Assembly (NCBI RefSeq): GCF_038002165.1
Contig: NZ_JBBOBR010000002.1
Coordinates: 124,001-188,000, forward strand
DNA length: 64,000 bases
Direction of reading: 5' to 3'
Origin: Cytobacillus sp. FSL H8-0458
GTDB lineage: Bacteria; Bacillota; Bacilli; Bacillales; Cytobacillaceae
The position numbers and the translations under genes are program-made. The notes beneath the pieces are model-generated. The model did no database searches. It was not told where the DNA came from and saw only the letters and a list, made by a program, of their open reading frames with translations. Positions 1-8,181 of this stretch are shown one piece after another (positions within the stretch are counted from its first letter, which is position 1; each line of letters opens with the position of its first letter).

Positions 1-565
1 AAGTGTTATCGACAATCAGGGGGACACCGTTTTCGTGTGCAATTGCGGCAACCTTTTCAATATCCAGGATTTTCAGGCTGGGGTTTCCAATCGTTTCGGC
101 GAAGACAGCCTTTGTTTTATCTGTAATGGCGCTCCGGAAATTTTCCGGATCCTTTGGATCCACCAGTTTTACCTTTATTCCATACTTGGGAAGTGTAACT
201 GCAAATAAATTATAAGTACCCCCATATAAATTGGATGCGGCAACAATTTCATCACCAGCTTCGGCGATGTTTAAAATGGCAAGTGTAATAGCAGACTGGC
301 CGCTGGCAAGGGCCAGCGCACCCACTCCTCCTTCAAGCAGGGCCACTCTTTCCTCAAACACACTGACAGTGGGATTATGTATCCTGCTATAAATATATCC
401 CGGCTCTTTCAGGGCAAAGAGGTCTGCAGCGTGATCTGTATTTTTGAACTGATAAGCATTATTCTGATAAATTGGGACCGCCCTCGCGCCAGTTACAGGG
501 TCAGGCTTCAGCCCCCCATGTACTCCAATTGTTTCAAAGCGGTAATTTTTCTGTTTGTCCGTCAT
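1..565 (-). CDS. O-acetylhomoserine sulfhydrylase / Cys-Met metabolism PLP enzyme, N-terminal part
   Basis: Translated from ATG at 565, the first 188 residues read as the N-terminal part of a Cys/Met-metabolism PLP-dependent enzyme of the O-acetylhomoserine aminocarboxypropyltransferase (MetY-like) type. It starts [18 protein letters not shown], followed by the substrate-pocket stretch [18 protein letters not shown] and the SGQSAI segment that contacts PLP phosphate. The expected family role is making homocysteine from O-acetylhomoserine and sulfide in the cytoplasm. The PLP lysine lies beyond the window edge. An AGAGGAGAG ribosome site at 571-580 supports the start. A SAM-I riboswitch directly upstream fits a methionine or cysteine supply gene that SAM switches off. 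Confidence 0.88.
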   Translation of the reverse strand, partial: MTDKQKNYRFETIGVHGGLKPDPVTGARAVPIYQNNAYQFKNTDHAADLFALKEPGYIYSRIHNPTVSVFEERVALLEGGVGALALASGQSAITLAILNIAEAGDEIVAASNLYGGTYNLFAVTLPKYGIKVKLVDPKDPENFRSAITDKTKAVFAETIGNPSLKILDIEKVAAIAHENGVPLIVDNT

Positions 566-615
566 CGCTATCTCTCCTCTATAAAAATGTTTGTATTTCA
601 TTTCTTAAAAGCAGA

Positions 616-640
616 AAAACCCTCTTCATAAGAAGAGGGC
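616..640 (-). terminator. Riboswitch expression-platform terminator
   Basis: On the minus strand an 8-bp stem (CCCTCTTC / GAAGAGGG) with a 4-nt loop is followed by TTTTT. It lies between the SAM aptamer and the sulfhydrylase start. The 5' arm can instead pair with AGAAGAG at the 3' edge of the aptamer, which would form the antiterminator. This is the standard S-box layout, in which SAM binding favours termination. Confidence 0.88.
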
Positions 641-648
641 TGTATCGA

Positions 649-753
649 CTCTTCTTATCTTCCAGAGCATTCTGCTCTGCTGGATTTAGCACCGTGTACT
701 TTACCGGTTGCCGGGCTTCGCTGGGCCAGTCCCTCCGCCTCTCTTGATAAGAA
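649..753 (-). promoter_or_regulatory. SAM-I (S-box) riboswitch aptamer
   Basis: The minus strand shows the S-box signature in order: TTCTTATCAAGAG opening P1, then GGCGGAGGGACTGGCCC, then GAAGCCCGGCAACC, then the P3/P4 hairpins and GATAAGAAG closing P1. P1 pairs TTCTTATC (746-753) with GATAAGAA near 652-659. Together with the terminator at 616-640 this is a complete transcriptional OFF switch for the sulfhydrylase gene. Confidence 0.96.
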
Positions 754-804
754 TATTCAGTTAATTAATATTAAAAGGATATTATCATACTATTAAAAAA
801 ACGG

Positions 805-1143
805 TCAAGTATTGTGCAGTGAAATTTTCCCTAAACAGAAAAAAGACTCGAGCAGCAACTTTTTTCTAAATGTGGTTTCCAGCATTATTTCATTTTGGGA
901 AATGGCATTCCTTAGCTTTACTTTCCCTGTAATCAGTGACAATACAGCTTCTTCCGATCCCGCGATTTCCACATCATAATGGCTGGGGCGGCTAGCCTTC
1001 CGTATTTCCCCATTCGATATTTCCAAAGGAATGCATGTGTTTCCCGCCTTAATAAGCAAAGAAAAGTTTGATTTTCTTAAGAAAAATCTGAGGTGCCCTT
1101 TAGTCTTTAATTCCCGGATAAATACATCAGGTAAATCCCTCAC
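805..1143 (-). CDS. SCP2-like sterol-carrier fold protein, YusD-like
   Basis: A 112-residue protein with the length and pattern of a stand-alone SCP2 domain. It alternates short strands with segments such as HYDVEIAGSEEAVLSLITGKVKLRNAI, where the acidic-glycine turn before a helix is typical of the fold. The start is GTG behind AGAGGTGAGGCT. In B. subtilis, yusD sits at the same place before yusE/yusF/gcvH, which supports a YusD-like assignment by context. The ligand and function are unknown. The nearest alternative is simply a conserved hypothetical. Confidence 0.6.
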   Translation of the reverse strand: MRDLPDVFIRELKTKGHLRFFLRKSNFSLLIKAGNTCIPLEISNGEIRKASRPSHYDVEIAGSEEAVLSLITGKVKLRNAISQNEIMLETTFRKKLLLESFFCLGKISLHNT

Positions 1144-1231
1144 AGCCTCACCTCTTTTAATGGGGTCAATTGACTTTAATATTCAGTAATAAAGAGCTTT
1201 AATCCTTTATTATTCATTCGACAAAATCTGA

Positions 1232-1262
1232 AAGGCAATGCCTGTTTAATTGGCATTGCCTT
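1232..1262 (-). terminator. Terminator after the MFS gene
   Basis: An 11-bp perfect stem (AAGGCAATGCC / GGCATTGCCTT) with a 9-nt loop lies just downstream of the MFS stop. The short T-run on either strand makes it potentially bidirectional. Confidence 0.7.
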
Positions 1263-1287
1263 TTCATTTCCCGAGAAATATGTCAGA

Positions 1288-2559
1288 TCATACTATTTTT
1301 ACAGAGGCTGCTGCAGTTTTTGTCTTTTTATAGCCTTTGAATACAAAGAAAAAATATAGAGAGCCAATCAAGTATAAAGAAGCTGTAATGGTGAATACGA
1401 GTGCATATCCCCAATATTCTCCATACCTCATGACGATTCCTGTTGAAACTGGGCCCATTACAGCCCAGCCCAGATTGAACACCATCTGATTGACTGAGTT
1501 TGCCAATCCTTTCATCGAATCATTTACCTTTGACATCATCAATGACATTTGTATAGGATTTCCGGCATTCATCAACGCCTGCCGGAACAAAAAGCCGATG
1601 GCAGCCAGCCAAAGGTTTTCAGTATAAGCGGTTAAAAGCAGGAAAGGAAGTGACATGAGCTGCAGGATCACAACAGCTTTAACCTCTCCCACTTTTCTTA
1701 CCACAACCGGTCCGATAATCATGGCAAAGGCCGTGGCAGCCTGCCCTAATGAAATAATCATGCCAATAGCTGAATTGGAGGCTTCAAAGCGGTCTGCGAA
1801 GTATAGATTCAGATAGGGAATAACTAGTCCTGCACCAAATCCAATCAGCAGTTGAGCAAAAGCAAACATCGCGATAATTTTGACACCGTTATTTTTAACT
1901 GAGAGATTTTTGAATGACCAGCCTTTTATGCCCTTTGCACCTTTTCGATCTTTCGAAACCTCTGCGAAACGCAAAATTGGAAATAAGCCGGCTACGAAAA
2001 ACACACTTGCAATCAGAAGGGTGATGCGTATGCTGGTGAGCTGATCCATAAACAAAGAAAAAACATCCGTTAAGATGCCCCCGCTTAAGTTCCCGATCAC
2101 ATTTGCGCCCGTCATTATAGCAAAATGGATACTGAATAAATGAACCCTTTGATCAGCCTTTGAATTTTCAGCCAGCCATGGTATGCCGGATACCTGAAGA
2201 AAGGCTGTTGTCAGCCCGGTTAAAAATGCAAATAAAATCAGGAGCTCCTGCATTTCAACTATACTTCTGAAGAGCATAACTGCACCTGTTGCAACTGCAC
2301 CAAACATCATCGCTTTTTTTCTGCCAATTCGGTCGCTGGCGATCCCTGCCGGCACAAGAATCATTGCTGTCGCGAGAGCAGTCATGGATATGATTTGTCC
2401 ATTAACACTTTCTGAGTAGCCGAGCTCCCTTATGTAGAAATTATATATTACCATGAATATCCCAAAACCAATTTGTGTAAGGATATTCGCCATAAACGCC
2501 AATTTTATGTTTCGGTTATAACCTTTAAATTGACCAGCCCACTCCCTGTAAAATGCCAT
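1288..2559 (-). CDS. MFS transporter
   Basis: A major facilitator superfamily permease of 423 residues with about 12 hydrophobic segments. The MFS signature loop between TM2 and TM3 reads GIASDRIGRKKAMMFG, close to the G-x-x-x-D-R-x-G-R-R/K consensus. ATG at 2559 is chosen because AGGAAGGG lies 6-7 bases upstream; the in-frame GTG at 2577 has no such site and sits at that ribosome site. The substrate cannot be told from sequence. The gene interrupts the yusD-yusE order known from B. subtilis and is closed by its own terminator, so it is probably a single-gene unit. Confidence 0.85.
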   Translation of the reverse strand: MAFYREWAGQFKGYNRNIKLAFMANILTQIGFGIFMVIYNFYIRELGYSESVNGQIISMTALATAMILVPAGIASDRIGRKKAMMFGAVATGAVMLFRSIVEMQELLILFAFLTGLTTAFLQVSGIPWLAENSKADQRVHLFSIHFAIMTGANVIGNLSGGILTDVFSLFMDQLTSIRITLLIASVFFVAGLFPILRFAEVSKDRKGAKGIKGWSFKNLSVKNNGVKIIAMFAFAQLLIGFGAGLVIPYLNLYFADRFEASNSAIGMIISLGQAATAFAMIIGPVVVRKVGEVKAVVILQLMSLPFLLLTAYTENLWLAAIGFLFRQALMNAGNPIQMSLMMSKVNDSMKGLANSVNQMVFNLGWAVMGPVSTGIVMRYGEYWGYALVFTITASLYLIGSLYFFFVFKGYKKTKTAAASVKIV

Positions 2560-2674
2560 GCGGATCCCTTCCTGCACTGTATGATTTTTATTTCGATTTC
2601 CTAAATATCATACTCTTTCGGAAAGGGTTTGTAAATATATTTTGAATAGTGAAAAGGCTTTTTTAAAACATGCA

Positions 2675-2703
2675 AAAAACCAGGCTGCTTTGCTCCTGGT
2701 TTC
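2675..2703 (-). terminator. Terminator after yusE-like gene
   Basis: A stem AACCAGG / CCTGGTT is followed on the minus strand by TTTTTTG, immediately downstream of the thioredoxin-like stop codon. Confidence 0.8.
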
Positions 2704-2705
2704 TG

Positions 2706-3014
2706 CTAATCGATGCTTCTAATTTTATCCAATAAATAGGGTACGGATCGGAAAGCATATAATTTTTCATGTAAATTCCCTTTTCTGAAGATGAGGAGGC
2801 AGGGTACGCTTTCCACTCCCCATTTTTCAGCCAATTGCGGCATATAATTTAAGTCCGCTTTTCCCATTTTTTGACCTGGCAGCAATTGCTCTGCAACTGC
2901 CAGCATCTTTCCTGCCATCTGGCAGGTTCCGCACATAGGCGTATACAAATAGATAAGAATCGTTTCTTCTCCGCTAATCGCTTCCTCAATGTCCTGCTGC
3001 GACCATTCCTGCAT
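2706..3014 (-). CDS. yusE: Thioredoxin-like protein, YusE family
   Basis: A 102-residue thioredoxin-fold protein. The motif YTPMCGTCQMAG carries a CxxC active site (CGTC) at the position of thioredoxin CGPC, and the cis-proline segment VESVPCLLIF follows. It is probably a cytoplasmic disulfide oxidoreductase; its partner is unknown. It lies 15 bp after the toprim-domain gene, consistent with a short yusF-yusE operon ending at the terminator 2675-2703. The name rests on the CxxC protein plus the conserved yusE-yusF-yusG-gcvH neighbourhood. Confidence 0.8.
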   Translation of the reverse strand: MQEWSQQDIEEAISGEETILIYLYTPMCGTCQMAGKMLAVAEQLLPGQKMGKADLNYMPQLAEKWGVESVPCLLIFRKGNLHEKLYAFRSVPYLLDKIRSID

Positions 3015-3029
3015 TTTATCATCCTTACT

Positions 3030-3383
3030 TTATCTGTCCAGATATTGTGTATAAACGTCAATGTTAGCTCCCAGCAGCACTGTTGCCAAATGGTGTTCCG
3101 GTGCTGTCGCTACTTCTCTGTACATTCTGTCGATGTATAGATGCTCTGCCTCTGGAAATTCCCTTTTGAATTGTTTTCTCAGCTTTTCACCTGCTGAATC
3201 TGCATCCACCAATATATATACATCCTTATCAAACAGTGTGTCAATTAATTCATCCAGTTTGGTAATGCTTATTGTTCCATTTGTGCAGATAATTTCAACG
3301 GGCTCTCTTATAATGCTTTTAACCTTTGTTTTATCTGACTTTCCCTCGACAATAATCACTTTTTCCGGAATTCCATCGTTCAT
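3030..3383 (-). CDS. yusF: Toprim-domain protein, YusF family
   Basis: A 117-residue stand-alone toprim domain. The acidic glutamate sits in VIIVEGKSDKTKV and the DxD pair in YILVDADSAGEKLR, the two metal-binding motifs found in primases, topoisomerases and RNase M5. The family may act on nucleic acid, but YusF has no firm role. ATG at 3383 gives 8-nt spacing to an AGGTGAT ribosome site (3388-3397 region); upstream ATG and GTG codons overlap that site. It is followed closely by yusE. Confidence 0.82.
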   Translation of the reverse strand: MNDGIPEKVIIVEGKSDKTKVKSIIREPVEIICTNGTISITKLDELIDTLFDKDVYILVDADSAGEKLRKQFKREFPEAEHLYIDRMYREVATAPEHHLATVLLGANIDVYTQYLDR

Positions 3384-3646
3384 CGTCATCACCTGAAAGG
3401 AGTTATTTTGAAACTGTTCGTTAAGCTAAAAGCCAGCCATGCCATTGGTTTTTATCTTAATATATTCATTATTCTCGGTTATGGTGTGAATCTCCTGCCC
3501 ATTTCACAGGTTAGGACTGCTCTGATTTTGTATATTCCTTGCCCAGTTTAGGAAAGGAAATGTTTTTGAAGAAAAATATTATAACGCAATCTTTAAACGG
3601 CCTATTTCATTGTATGCCCGGCCAAAATGCTTTAGCCTATTAAATA

Positions 3647-3671
3647 AACAGCGGAAATCATTCCGCTGTTT
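3647..3671 (-). terminator. Terminator after yusG-like gene
   Basis: A perfect stem (AAACAGCGGAA / TTCCGCTGTTT) with a 4-nt loop lies a few bases beyond the YusG stop. The minus-strand tail is T-rich (TTTATTTAAT). Confidence 0.7.
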
Positions 3672-3678
3672 ACAGTAG

Positions 3679-3918
3679 TCAGCACCAGCCGCCTTCGTCA
3701 CAGTCTGTATAACGCTCTTGCGCTTTATCCGGAACGGAGACATTCTGGTATATTTTTTGGTGTTCGGTTTCAAAATGATGGGACAAGTTGAAAGAAGAGC
3801 CTTCAGGAAGGCTGATTTGACCAATTTTTTCGTTTTCAAGATAAAGATCTATCCGATTATTGTTAAGCTTGCCGACAACCCGGTCCGTTATATCGATTTT
3901 CTGCTGATTCAATGTCAT
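3679..3918 (-). CDS. yusG: YusG-family protein (DUF2553-like)
   Basis: A 79-residue soluble protein starting MTLNQQKIDITDRVVGKLNN and ending in a Cys-rich acidic tail (TDCDEGGWC). ATG at 3918 follows an AGAAAGGA site with about 10 nt spacing; the longer upstream reading lacks one. The family is conserved in Bacillus between yusF and gcvH, as here. No enzymatic motif is visible and the function is unknown. The two C-terminal cysteines might bind metal or form a disulfide, but that is speculation. Confidence 0.7.
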   Translation of the reverse strand: MTLNQQKIDITDRVVGKLNNNRIDLYLENEKIGQISLPEGSSFNLSHHFETEHQKIYQNVSVPDKAQERYTDCDEGGWC

Positions 3919-4052
3919 GGGTAACCAATCCTTTCTTGCATTTGGGTACCTATAGTTTTGCCCTGTCTCTCTAAAAGAAAAATAGCAATTAAAGGTAAGA
4001 ACAAAAAGCAGATGCAGCTGGACATAACCGGACACGATAAACCCTAAAAAAC

Positions 4053-4080
4053 AAAAACCGGTTCGTAAATGAACCGGCTT
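4053..4080 (-). terminator. gcvH terminator
   Basis: A stem AGCCGGTTC / GAACCGGTT is followed on the minus strand by TTTTTG and a further T-run, directly downstream of gcvH. Confidence 0.85.
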
Positions 4081-4085
4081 TCAAA

Positions 4086-4469
4086 TTAGTCTTCGTTTGT
4101 CATTTCTTCATATTGCTCAGCAGTCATTAAGCTTTCTACTTCGCTTAAATCTGAAGGCTCCACCACAACCATCCATGCTTTTTCATATGGAGATTCGTTT
4201 ACGAACTCAGGGTTGTCGTTAAGGTCTTCATTTACTTCAACCACTTTACCGCTTAAAGGCGCATAAAGTTCAGACACTGTTTTTACAGATTCTACGCTTC
4301 CGAATGGTTCGTTTGCACTTAGCTCATCTCCAACTTCAGGAAGCTCAACGAATACGATGTCCCCAAGTTCTGATTGCGCGAAATGCGTAATCCCAATGCG
4401 GACTTTCCCATCTTCTGTTTTTACCCACTCATGCTCTTCTGAATAACGTAATTCTTTTGGTGTGCTCAT
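4086..4469 (-). CDS. gcvH: Glycine cleavage system H protein
   Basis: A 127-residue lipoyl-domain protein. It shuttles the methylamine intermediate between GcvP and GcvT in the cytoplasm, and in Bacillus it also serves as the relay for lipoate synthesis. The lipoyl-lysine motif [15 protein letters not shown] places the modified lysine at about residue 63. Length and motif match the family. ATG at 4469 follows a GGAGGG site. It is monocistronic, ending at 4053-4080, and lies between the yusG-like and yusI-like genes as in B. subtilis. The gcvT/gcvP genes are not in this window. Confidence 0.97.
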   Translation of the reverse strand: MSTPKELRYSEEHEWVKTEDGKVRIGITHFAQSELGDIVFVELPEVGDELSANEPFGSVESVKTVSELYAPLSGKVVEVNEDLNDNPEFVNESPYEKAWMVVVEPSDLSEVESLMTAEQYEEMTNED

Positions 4470-4550
4470 TATGTATCCCTCCATAATAATATTTCAATTT
4501 ATGATCATTAAATCGATCTCAGGTTAATGATGGCTTAAAAGCTGCAGCTA

Positions 4551-4910
4551 TTAGGAAAGCCATGTCTTTTCATATTCCTCTTCTTTGAAGCCCACTGTTA
4601 CTTTCTCTCCATCTGTCAGCAGCGGACGCTTGATCAGCATGCCGTCTGTTGCCAAAATATCGAGCAGCTCTTCATCTGAAGAGGTTTTAACTTTGTCCTT
4701 CAAGCCGAGCTCCCGATATTTTTGGCCGCTCGTATTAAAGAACTTTTTTAGTTCCAGACCGCTCTTTTTATAAAGCTCTTCAAGTTCGCTTCGAGAAGGC
4801 GGATTCTCTGTTATATGTATTTCTTCATAGGACAGATTATGTTCGTCAAGCCATTTCTTGGCCTTCCGGCATGTCCCGCATTTAGGATACCAATAAAAAG
4901 TCAACGCCAT
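4551..4910 (-). CDS. yusI: ArsC/Spx-family protein, YusI-like
   Basis: A 119-residue member of the arsenate reductase (ArsC)/Spx family. The N-terminus MALTFYWYPKCGTCRKAKKW carries a CxxC active site, followed by helix-rich segments and a LLIKRPLL-type strand (here DGMLIKRPLLTDG) characteristic of ArsC/Spx folds. Family members are thiol-redox enzymes or RNA polymerase regulators; this one lacks a proven role. Conserved position between gcvH and fadE supports YusI rather than Spx itself. Confidence 0.83.
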   Translation of the reverse strand: MALTFYWYPKCGTCRKAKKWLDEHNLSYEEIHITENPPSRSELEELYKKSGLELKKFFNTSGQKYRELGLKDKVKTSSDEELLDILATDGMLIKRPLLTDGEKVTVGFKEEEYEKTWLS

Positions 4911-5084
4911 TTTTCACCACCCATTTGCAAATTCAGGCTTATCCAGAATTGCTACCTTTTAATTGAATAGTAACATAAAAGGGTGTCAAAGCATAACCTT
5001 GATCACTAATTTAATATTCGACATTTTTCTAATTGTTCCTGCATGCCGAAAAAAGTTTTTAAATGGTTATTTTTGCAAAAATAA

Positions 5085-5108
5085 AGCCCCCTTCATCTGA
5101 AGGGAGCT
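5085..5108 (-). terminator. fad operon terminator
   Basis: A 10-bp stem with one mismatch and a 4-nt loop, followed by TTTATTTTT on the minus strand, lies 9 bp beyond the fadE stop. Confidence 0.85.
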
Positions 5109-5116
5109 AAGTCAAA

Positions 5117-6901
5117 TTAAACGGTAAAACGTTCCGCGTCGATCAGCTTTTCTGATGCTTCACGCTTCTTTGTAATCACGTTGACTGGGGTGTGGCGCGT
5201 GAATTTGCGCAGTGCTGAGATCATCATGCGCAGTGCATCGCCGTTTTCAACTGCCACAAGTGTTTCCTTTGCATCCTGCTCAATTTCGTTAAATGCCTCC
5301 TGGCAGAAGATTTGAGTGTACAGAAGCTTTTGTTTGCTCTTTTCAAGGCCAGCTTTTTCGATGGCCTTTTCAGTGCGAAGAACGACAGATTCCATTGCAT
5401 AAGCATTCGAAATAATATCCGCAATGTTTACAAGTACTTCCTGTTCTTTATCAAGAGCCTTTCCATACTTTTGTGCTGCCAGACCAGCAGCAAGCAGTCC
5501 GATCTTCTTCGCGTTCTTAACCAGATATTTTTCCTGTGCAAGCGGCTCGTCACCAGGCTCTTCAGGCATCATCATCATGAGCTCTTCCTGCAGAGCCTGG
5601 GCTTTTTGGAATAACGGAAGCTCTCCCTTTAGTGCTTTGCGGAGATACGTTCCTGGTACTAATAGTCGGTTGATTTCGTTTGTTCCTTCGAAAATACGGT
5701 TAATGCGTGAATCACGGTAAGCTCTTTCAATCTCATATTCAGCCATGAAACCATAGCCTCCGTGGATCTGAACACCTTCATCTACTACGTAGTCGAGGAC
5801 TTCCGTATTAAAGAATTTATTCATGGAGCACTCAATTGCATATTCAGCAATTGACTTTGCAACTTCCTTGCCATCTTTTATTTCTTCATCTGTAAGCTTG
5901 CTCATACGGTCCTCAAATAAGCCTACAGTCCGGTATACTGCACTTTCTGCGGCATAAATCTTAGAAGCCATCGTTCCCAGCTTTTCTTTTGTCAAATTAA
6001 ACTGAGAGATTGGTGTCTTAAATTGCTGACGCTGATTGGCATATTGAACAGCAAGTTCAAATGCGCGCTTCGCCCCGCCAACTGCACCTACTCCTAGCTT
6101 ATAGCGGCCAATATTTAAGATATTAAAAGCAATCACATGGCCCTTGCCGAATTCACCCAGCAGGTTTTCCTTTGGAACCTCGGCGTCTTCAAGAATTAAC
6201 GTACGGGTAGAAGAGCTCTTGATTCCCATTTTCTTTTCTTCTGCCCCTACTGATACGCCAGGAAACTCTCTTTCAACGATGAATGCAGAGAAGTGTTCGC
6301 CGTCAATTTTTGCGTATACTACGAATACATCTGCGAAGCCTGCATTTGTTATCCATTGCTTTTCGCCGTTTAATACATAGTGTGTGCCCTCAGCATTCAG
6401 CTTGGCAGTTGTTTTTGCTCCAAGAGCGTCAGAACCGGAGCTTGGCTCTGTCAATGCATAAGCGGCAAGCTTTTCGCCTGTAGCAAGTTCAGGAAGGTAT
6501 TTTTGCTTTTGCTCTTCATTTCCGAATAGAACAATTGGAAGGGAGCCTATGCCGACATGTGCGCCGTGAGAGATGGAAAAGCCTCCTGCACGCGCCATTT
6601 TCTCTGCAATAAGTGCTGAGCTTACTTTATCTAACGCAAGCCCGCCGTATTCCTCCGGAACATCTGCGCCCAATAGGCCAAGATCTCCAGCTTGCTTCAA
6701 TAGTTTTACCGAACGGTCAAATTCATGGTTTTCAAGATGTTCAATTTGCGGGACAACTTCATTCACTACATAATCTTCAGTCGTCTTAGCAATCATAACC
6801 TGCTCATCTGTATAGTCTTCAGGTGTAAAAACCCGGTCATAGGAAACATCTTCGATTAAAAAGCTTCCGCCTTTGATAAGATTTTCAGTTTGATTTGACA
6901 T
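5117..6901 (-). CDS. fadE: Acyl-CoA dehydrogenase FadE
   Basis: A 594-residue FAD-dependent acyl-CoA dehydrogenase that introduces the 2,3-double bond in beta-oxidation. The flavin-binding stretch YALTEPSSGSDALG lies near 148-161, a WITNAG segment follows, and the catalytic glutamate motif IFEGTNEINR gives E405. A C-terminal extension of about 170 residues beyond the usual dehydrogenase core matches the long FadE form of B. subtilis. It is the last gene of fadN-fadA-fadE, 65 bp after fadA, and ends at a strong terminator. Confidence 0.95.
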   Translation of the reverse strand: MSNQTENLIKGGSFLIEDVSYDRVFTPEDYTDEQVMIAKTTEDYVVNEVVPQIEHLENHEFDRSVKLLKQAGDLGLLGADVPEEYGGLALDKVSSALIAEKMARAGGFSISHGAHVGIGSLPIVLFGNEEQKQKYLPELATGEKLAAYALTEPSSGSDALGAKTTAKLNAEGTHYVLNGEKQWITNAGFADVFVVYAKIDGEHFSAFIVEREFPGVSVGAEEKKMGIKSSSTRTLILEDAEVPKENLLGEFGKGHVIAFNILNIGRYKLGVGAVGGAKRAFELAVQYANQRQQFKTPISQFNLTKEKLGTMASKIYAAESAVYRTVGLFEDRMSKLTDEEIKDGKEVAKSIAEYAIECSMNKFFNTEVLDYVVDEGVQIHGGYGFMAEYEIERAYRDSRINRIFEGTNEINRLLVPGTYLRKALKGELPLFQKAQALQEELMMMMPEEPGDEPLAQEKYLVKNAKKIGLLAAGLAAQKYGKALDKEQEVLVNIADIISNAYAMESVVLRTEKAIEKAGLEKSKQKLLYTQIFCQEAFNEIEQDAKETLVAVENGDALRMMISALRKFTRHTPVNVITKKREASEKLIDAERFTV

Positions 6902-6966
6902 TTACTTTCCTCCATTCTCTTATTGTGGAGAAAAGCCTGTGGCTTCTCTCCAAATTTCGATTCATC

Positions 6967-8142
6967 TTATAAAAGTTCAAATACTCCGGCTGCGCCCATG
7001 CCGCCTCCGATGCACATTGTGACTACTCCGAATTGCTGATTGCGGCGTTTCATTTCATGGATTAGTGACAGAGTGAGCTTGGCGCCGGAACAGCCCAGCG
7101 GATGCCCGAGTGCAATTGCGCCTCCGTTAACATTTACCTTCTCTTCATCCAATCCCAGTTCACGGATAATTTGAATAGATTGAGAAGCAAAAGCTTCATT
7201 CAATTCAAATAAACCGATATCCGAAAGCTCCAGTCCTGCAAGCTTTAATGCTTTAGGAATGGCCACAACCGGGCCGACACCCATGATCTCAGGAGGGACA
7301 CCGCCTACGGTAAAACTTCTGAATTTAGCCATTGGCTTCAATCCGGATGATTCTGCCTTTTCCCGGTCCATAACCATTACGGCTGCTGCCCCATCACTTG
7401 TCTGAGATGAATTTCCGGCTGTGACACTGCCGGTTACCGAGAATGCGGGACGCAGTTTTCCAAGTGATTCAATTGTGGAATCTGCACGGACACCTTCATC
7501 CTGGCTGAATTGGATTGTTTTTTCTACCAGCTTATTGTCTTTTCCAACAGATCTGAACGTTACGTCCACAGGTACAATTTCATCTGCAAATTTGCCTTCC
7601 CGGATTGCCTGCGCAGCCTTCTGATGGCTTCTGACAGCAAATGCATCCTGGTCTTCACGTGTAATGCCGTACTTCTTTGCAACTTCTTCAGCTGTATGTC
7701 CCATACCCATATAGTATTGAGGAGCTGTTTCCGCCAGTTTGGCGTTCGGGCGGACTACATGCCCCATCATTGGCACCAGGCTCATAGATTCTGCTCCGCC
7801 GGCAATAATTGTATCTGCATGGCCAATCATGATTTTTTCAGCTGCATAGGCAATAGCCTGCAGGCCTGAGGAACAATAGCGATTGATCGTTATCCCCGGC
7901 ACTTCATGTGAAAGTCCGGCAAGGGCGCCGATATTCCTGGCCATGTTCAGCCCCTGTTCTGCTTCAGGCATAGAACATCCGATAATTAAATCATCGATAT
8001 TTCCTTCATAATTTCCTGCACGCTTTAGGGTTTCTTTTACTGCGAGCGCTCCTAAGTCATCCGGCCTGACATTTGCAAGCGTACCTTTTTTGGCTTTTCC
8101 GACCGGTGTCCTGGCACCTGCAACTATAACCGCTTCTCTCAT
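6967..8142 (-). CDS. fadA: Acetyl-CoA acyltransferase (3-ketoacyl-CoA thiolase) FadA
   Basis: A 391-residue thiolase giving acetyl-CoA and a shortened acyl-CoA, the last step of beta-oxidation. The nucleophilic cysteine is C90 in [12 protein letters not shown]. The C-terminal active-site segments [16 protein letters not shown] and [10 protein letters not shown] are intact. Length equals that of B. subtilis FadA when ATG 8142 is used; it sits 6 nt from a GAGAGGG site, whereas ATG 8145 is only 3 nt away. It lies 39 bp after fadN and 65 bp before fadE in one operon. Confidence 0.95.
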   Translation of the reverse strand: MREAVIVAGARTPVGKAKKGTLANVRPDDLGALAVKETLKRAGNYEGNIDDLIIGCSMPEAEQGLNMARNIGALAGLSHEVPGITINRYCSSGLQAIAYAAEKIMIGHADTIIAGGAESMSLVPMMGHVVRPNAKLAETAPQYYMGMGHTAEEVAKKYGITREDQDAFAVRSHQKAAQAIREGKFADEIVPVDVTFRSVGKDNKLVEKTIQFSQDEGVRADSTIESLGKLRPAFSVTGSVTAGNSSQTSDGAAAVMVMDREKAESSGLKPMAKFRSFTVGGVPPEIMGVGPVVAIPKALKLAGLELSDIGLFELNEAFASQSIQIIRELGLDEEKVNVNGGAIALGHPLGCSGAKLTLSLIHEMKRRNQQFGVVTMCIGGGMGAAGVFELL

Positions 8143-8181
8143 CATGTTCCCTCTCTTTCTATTAATGTCCCACTCTATCAC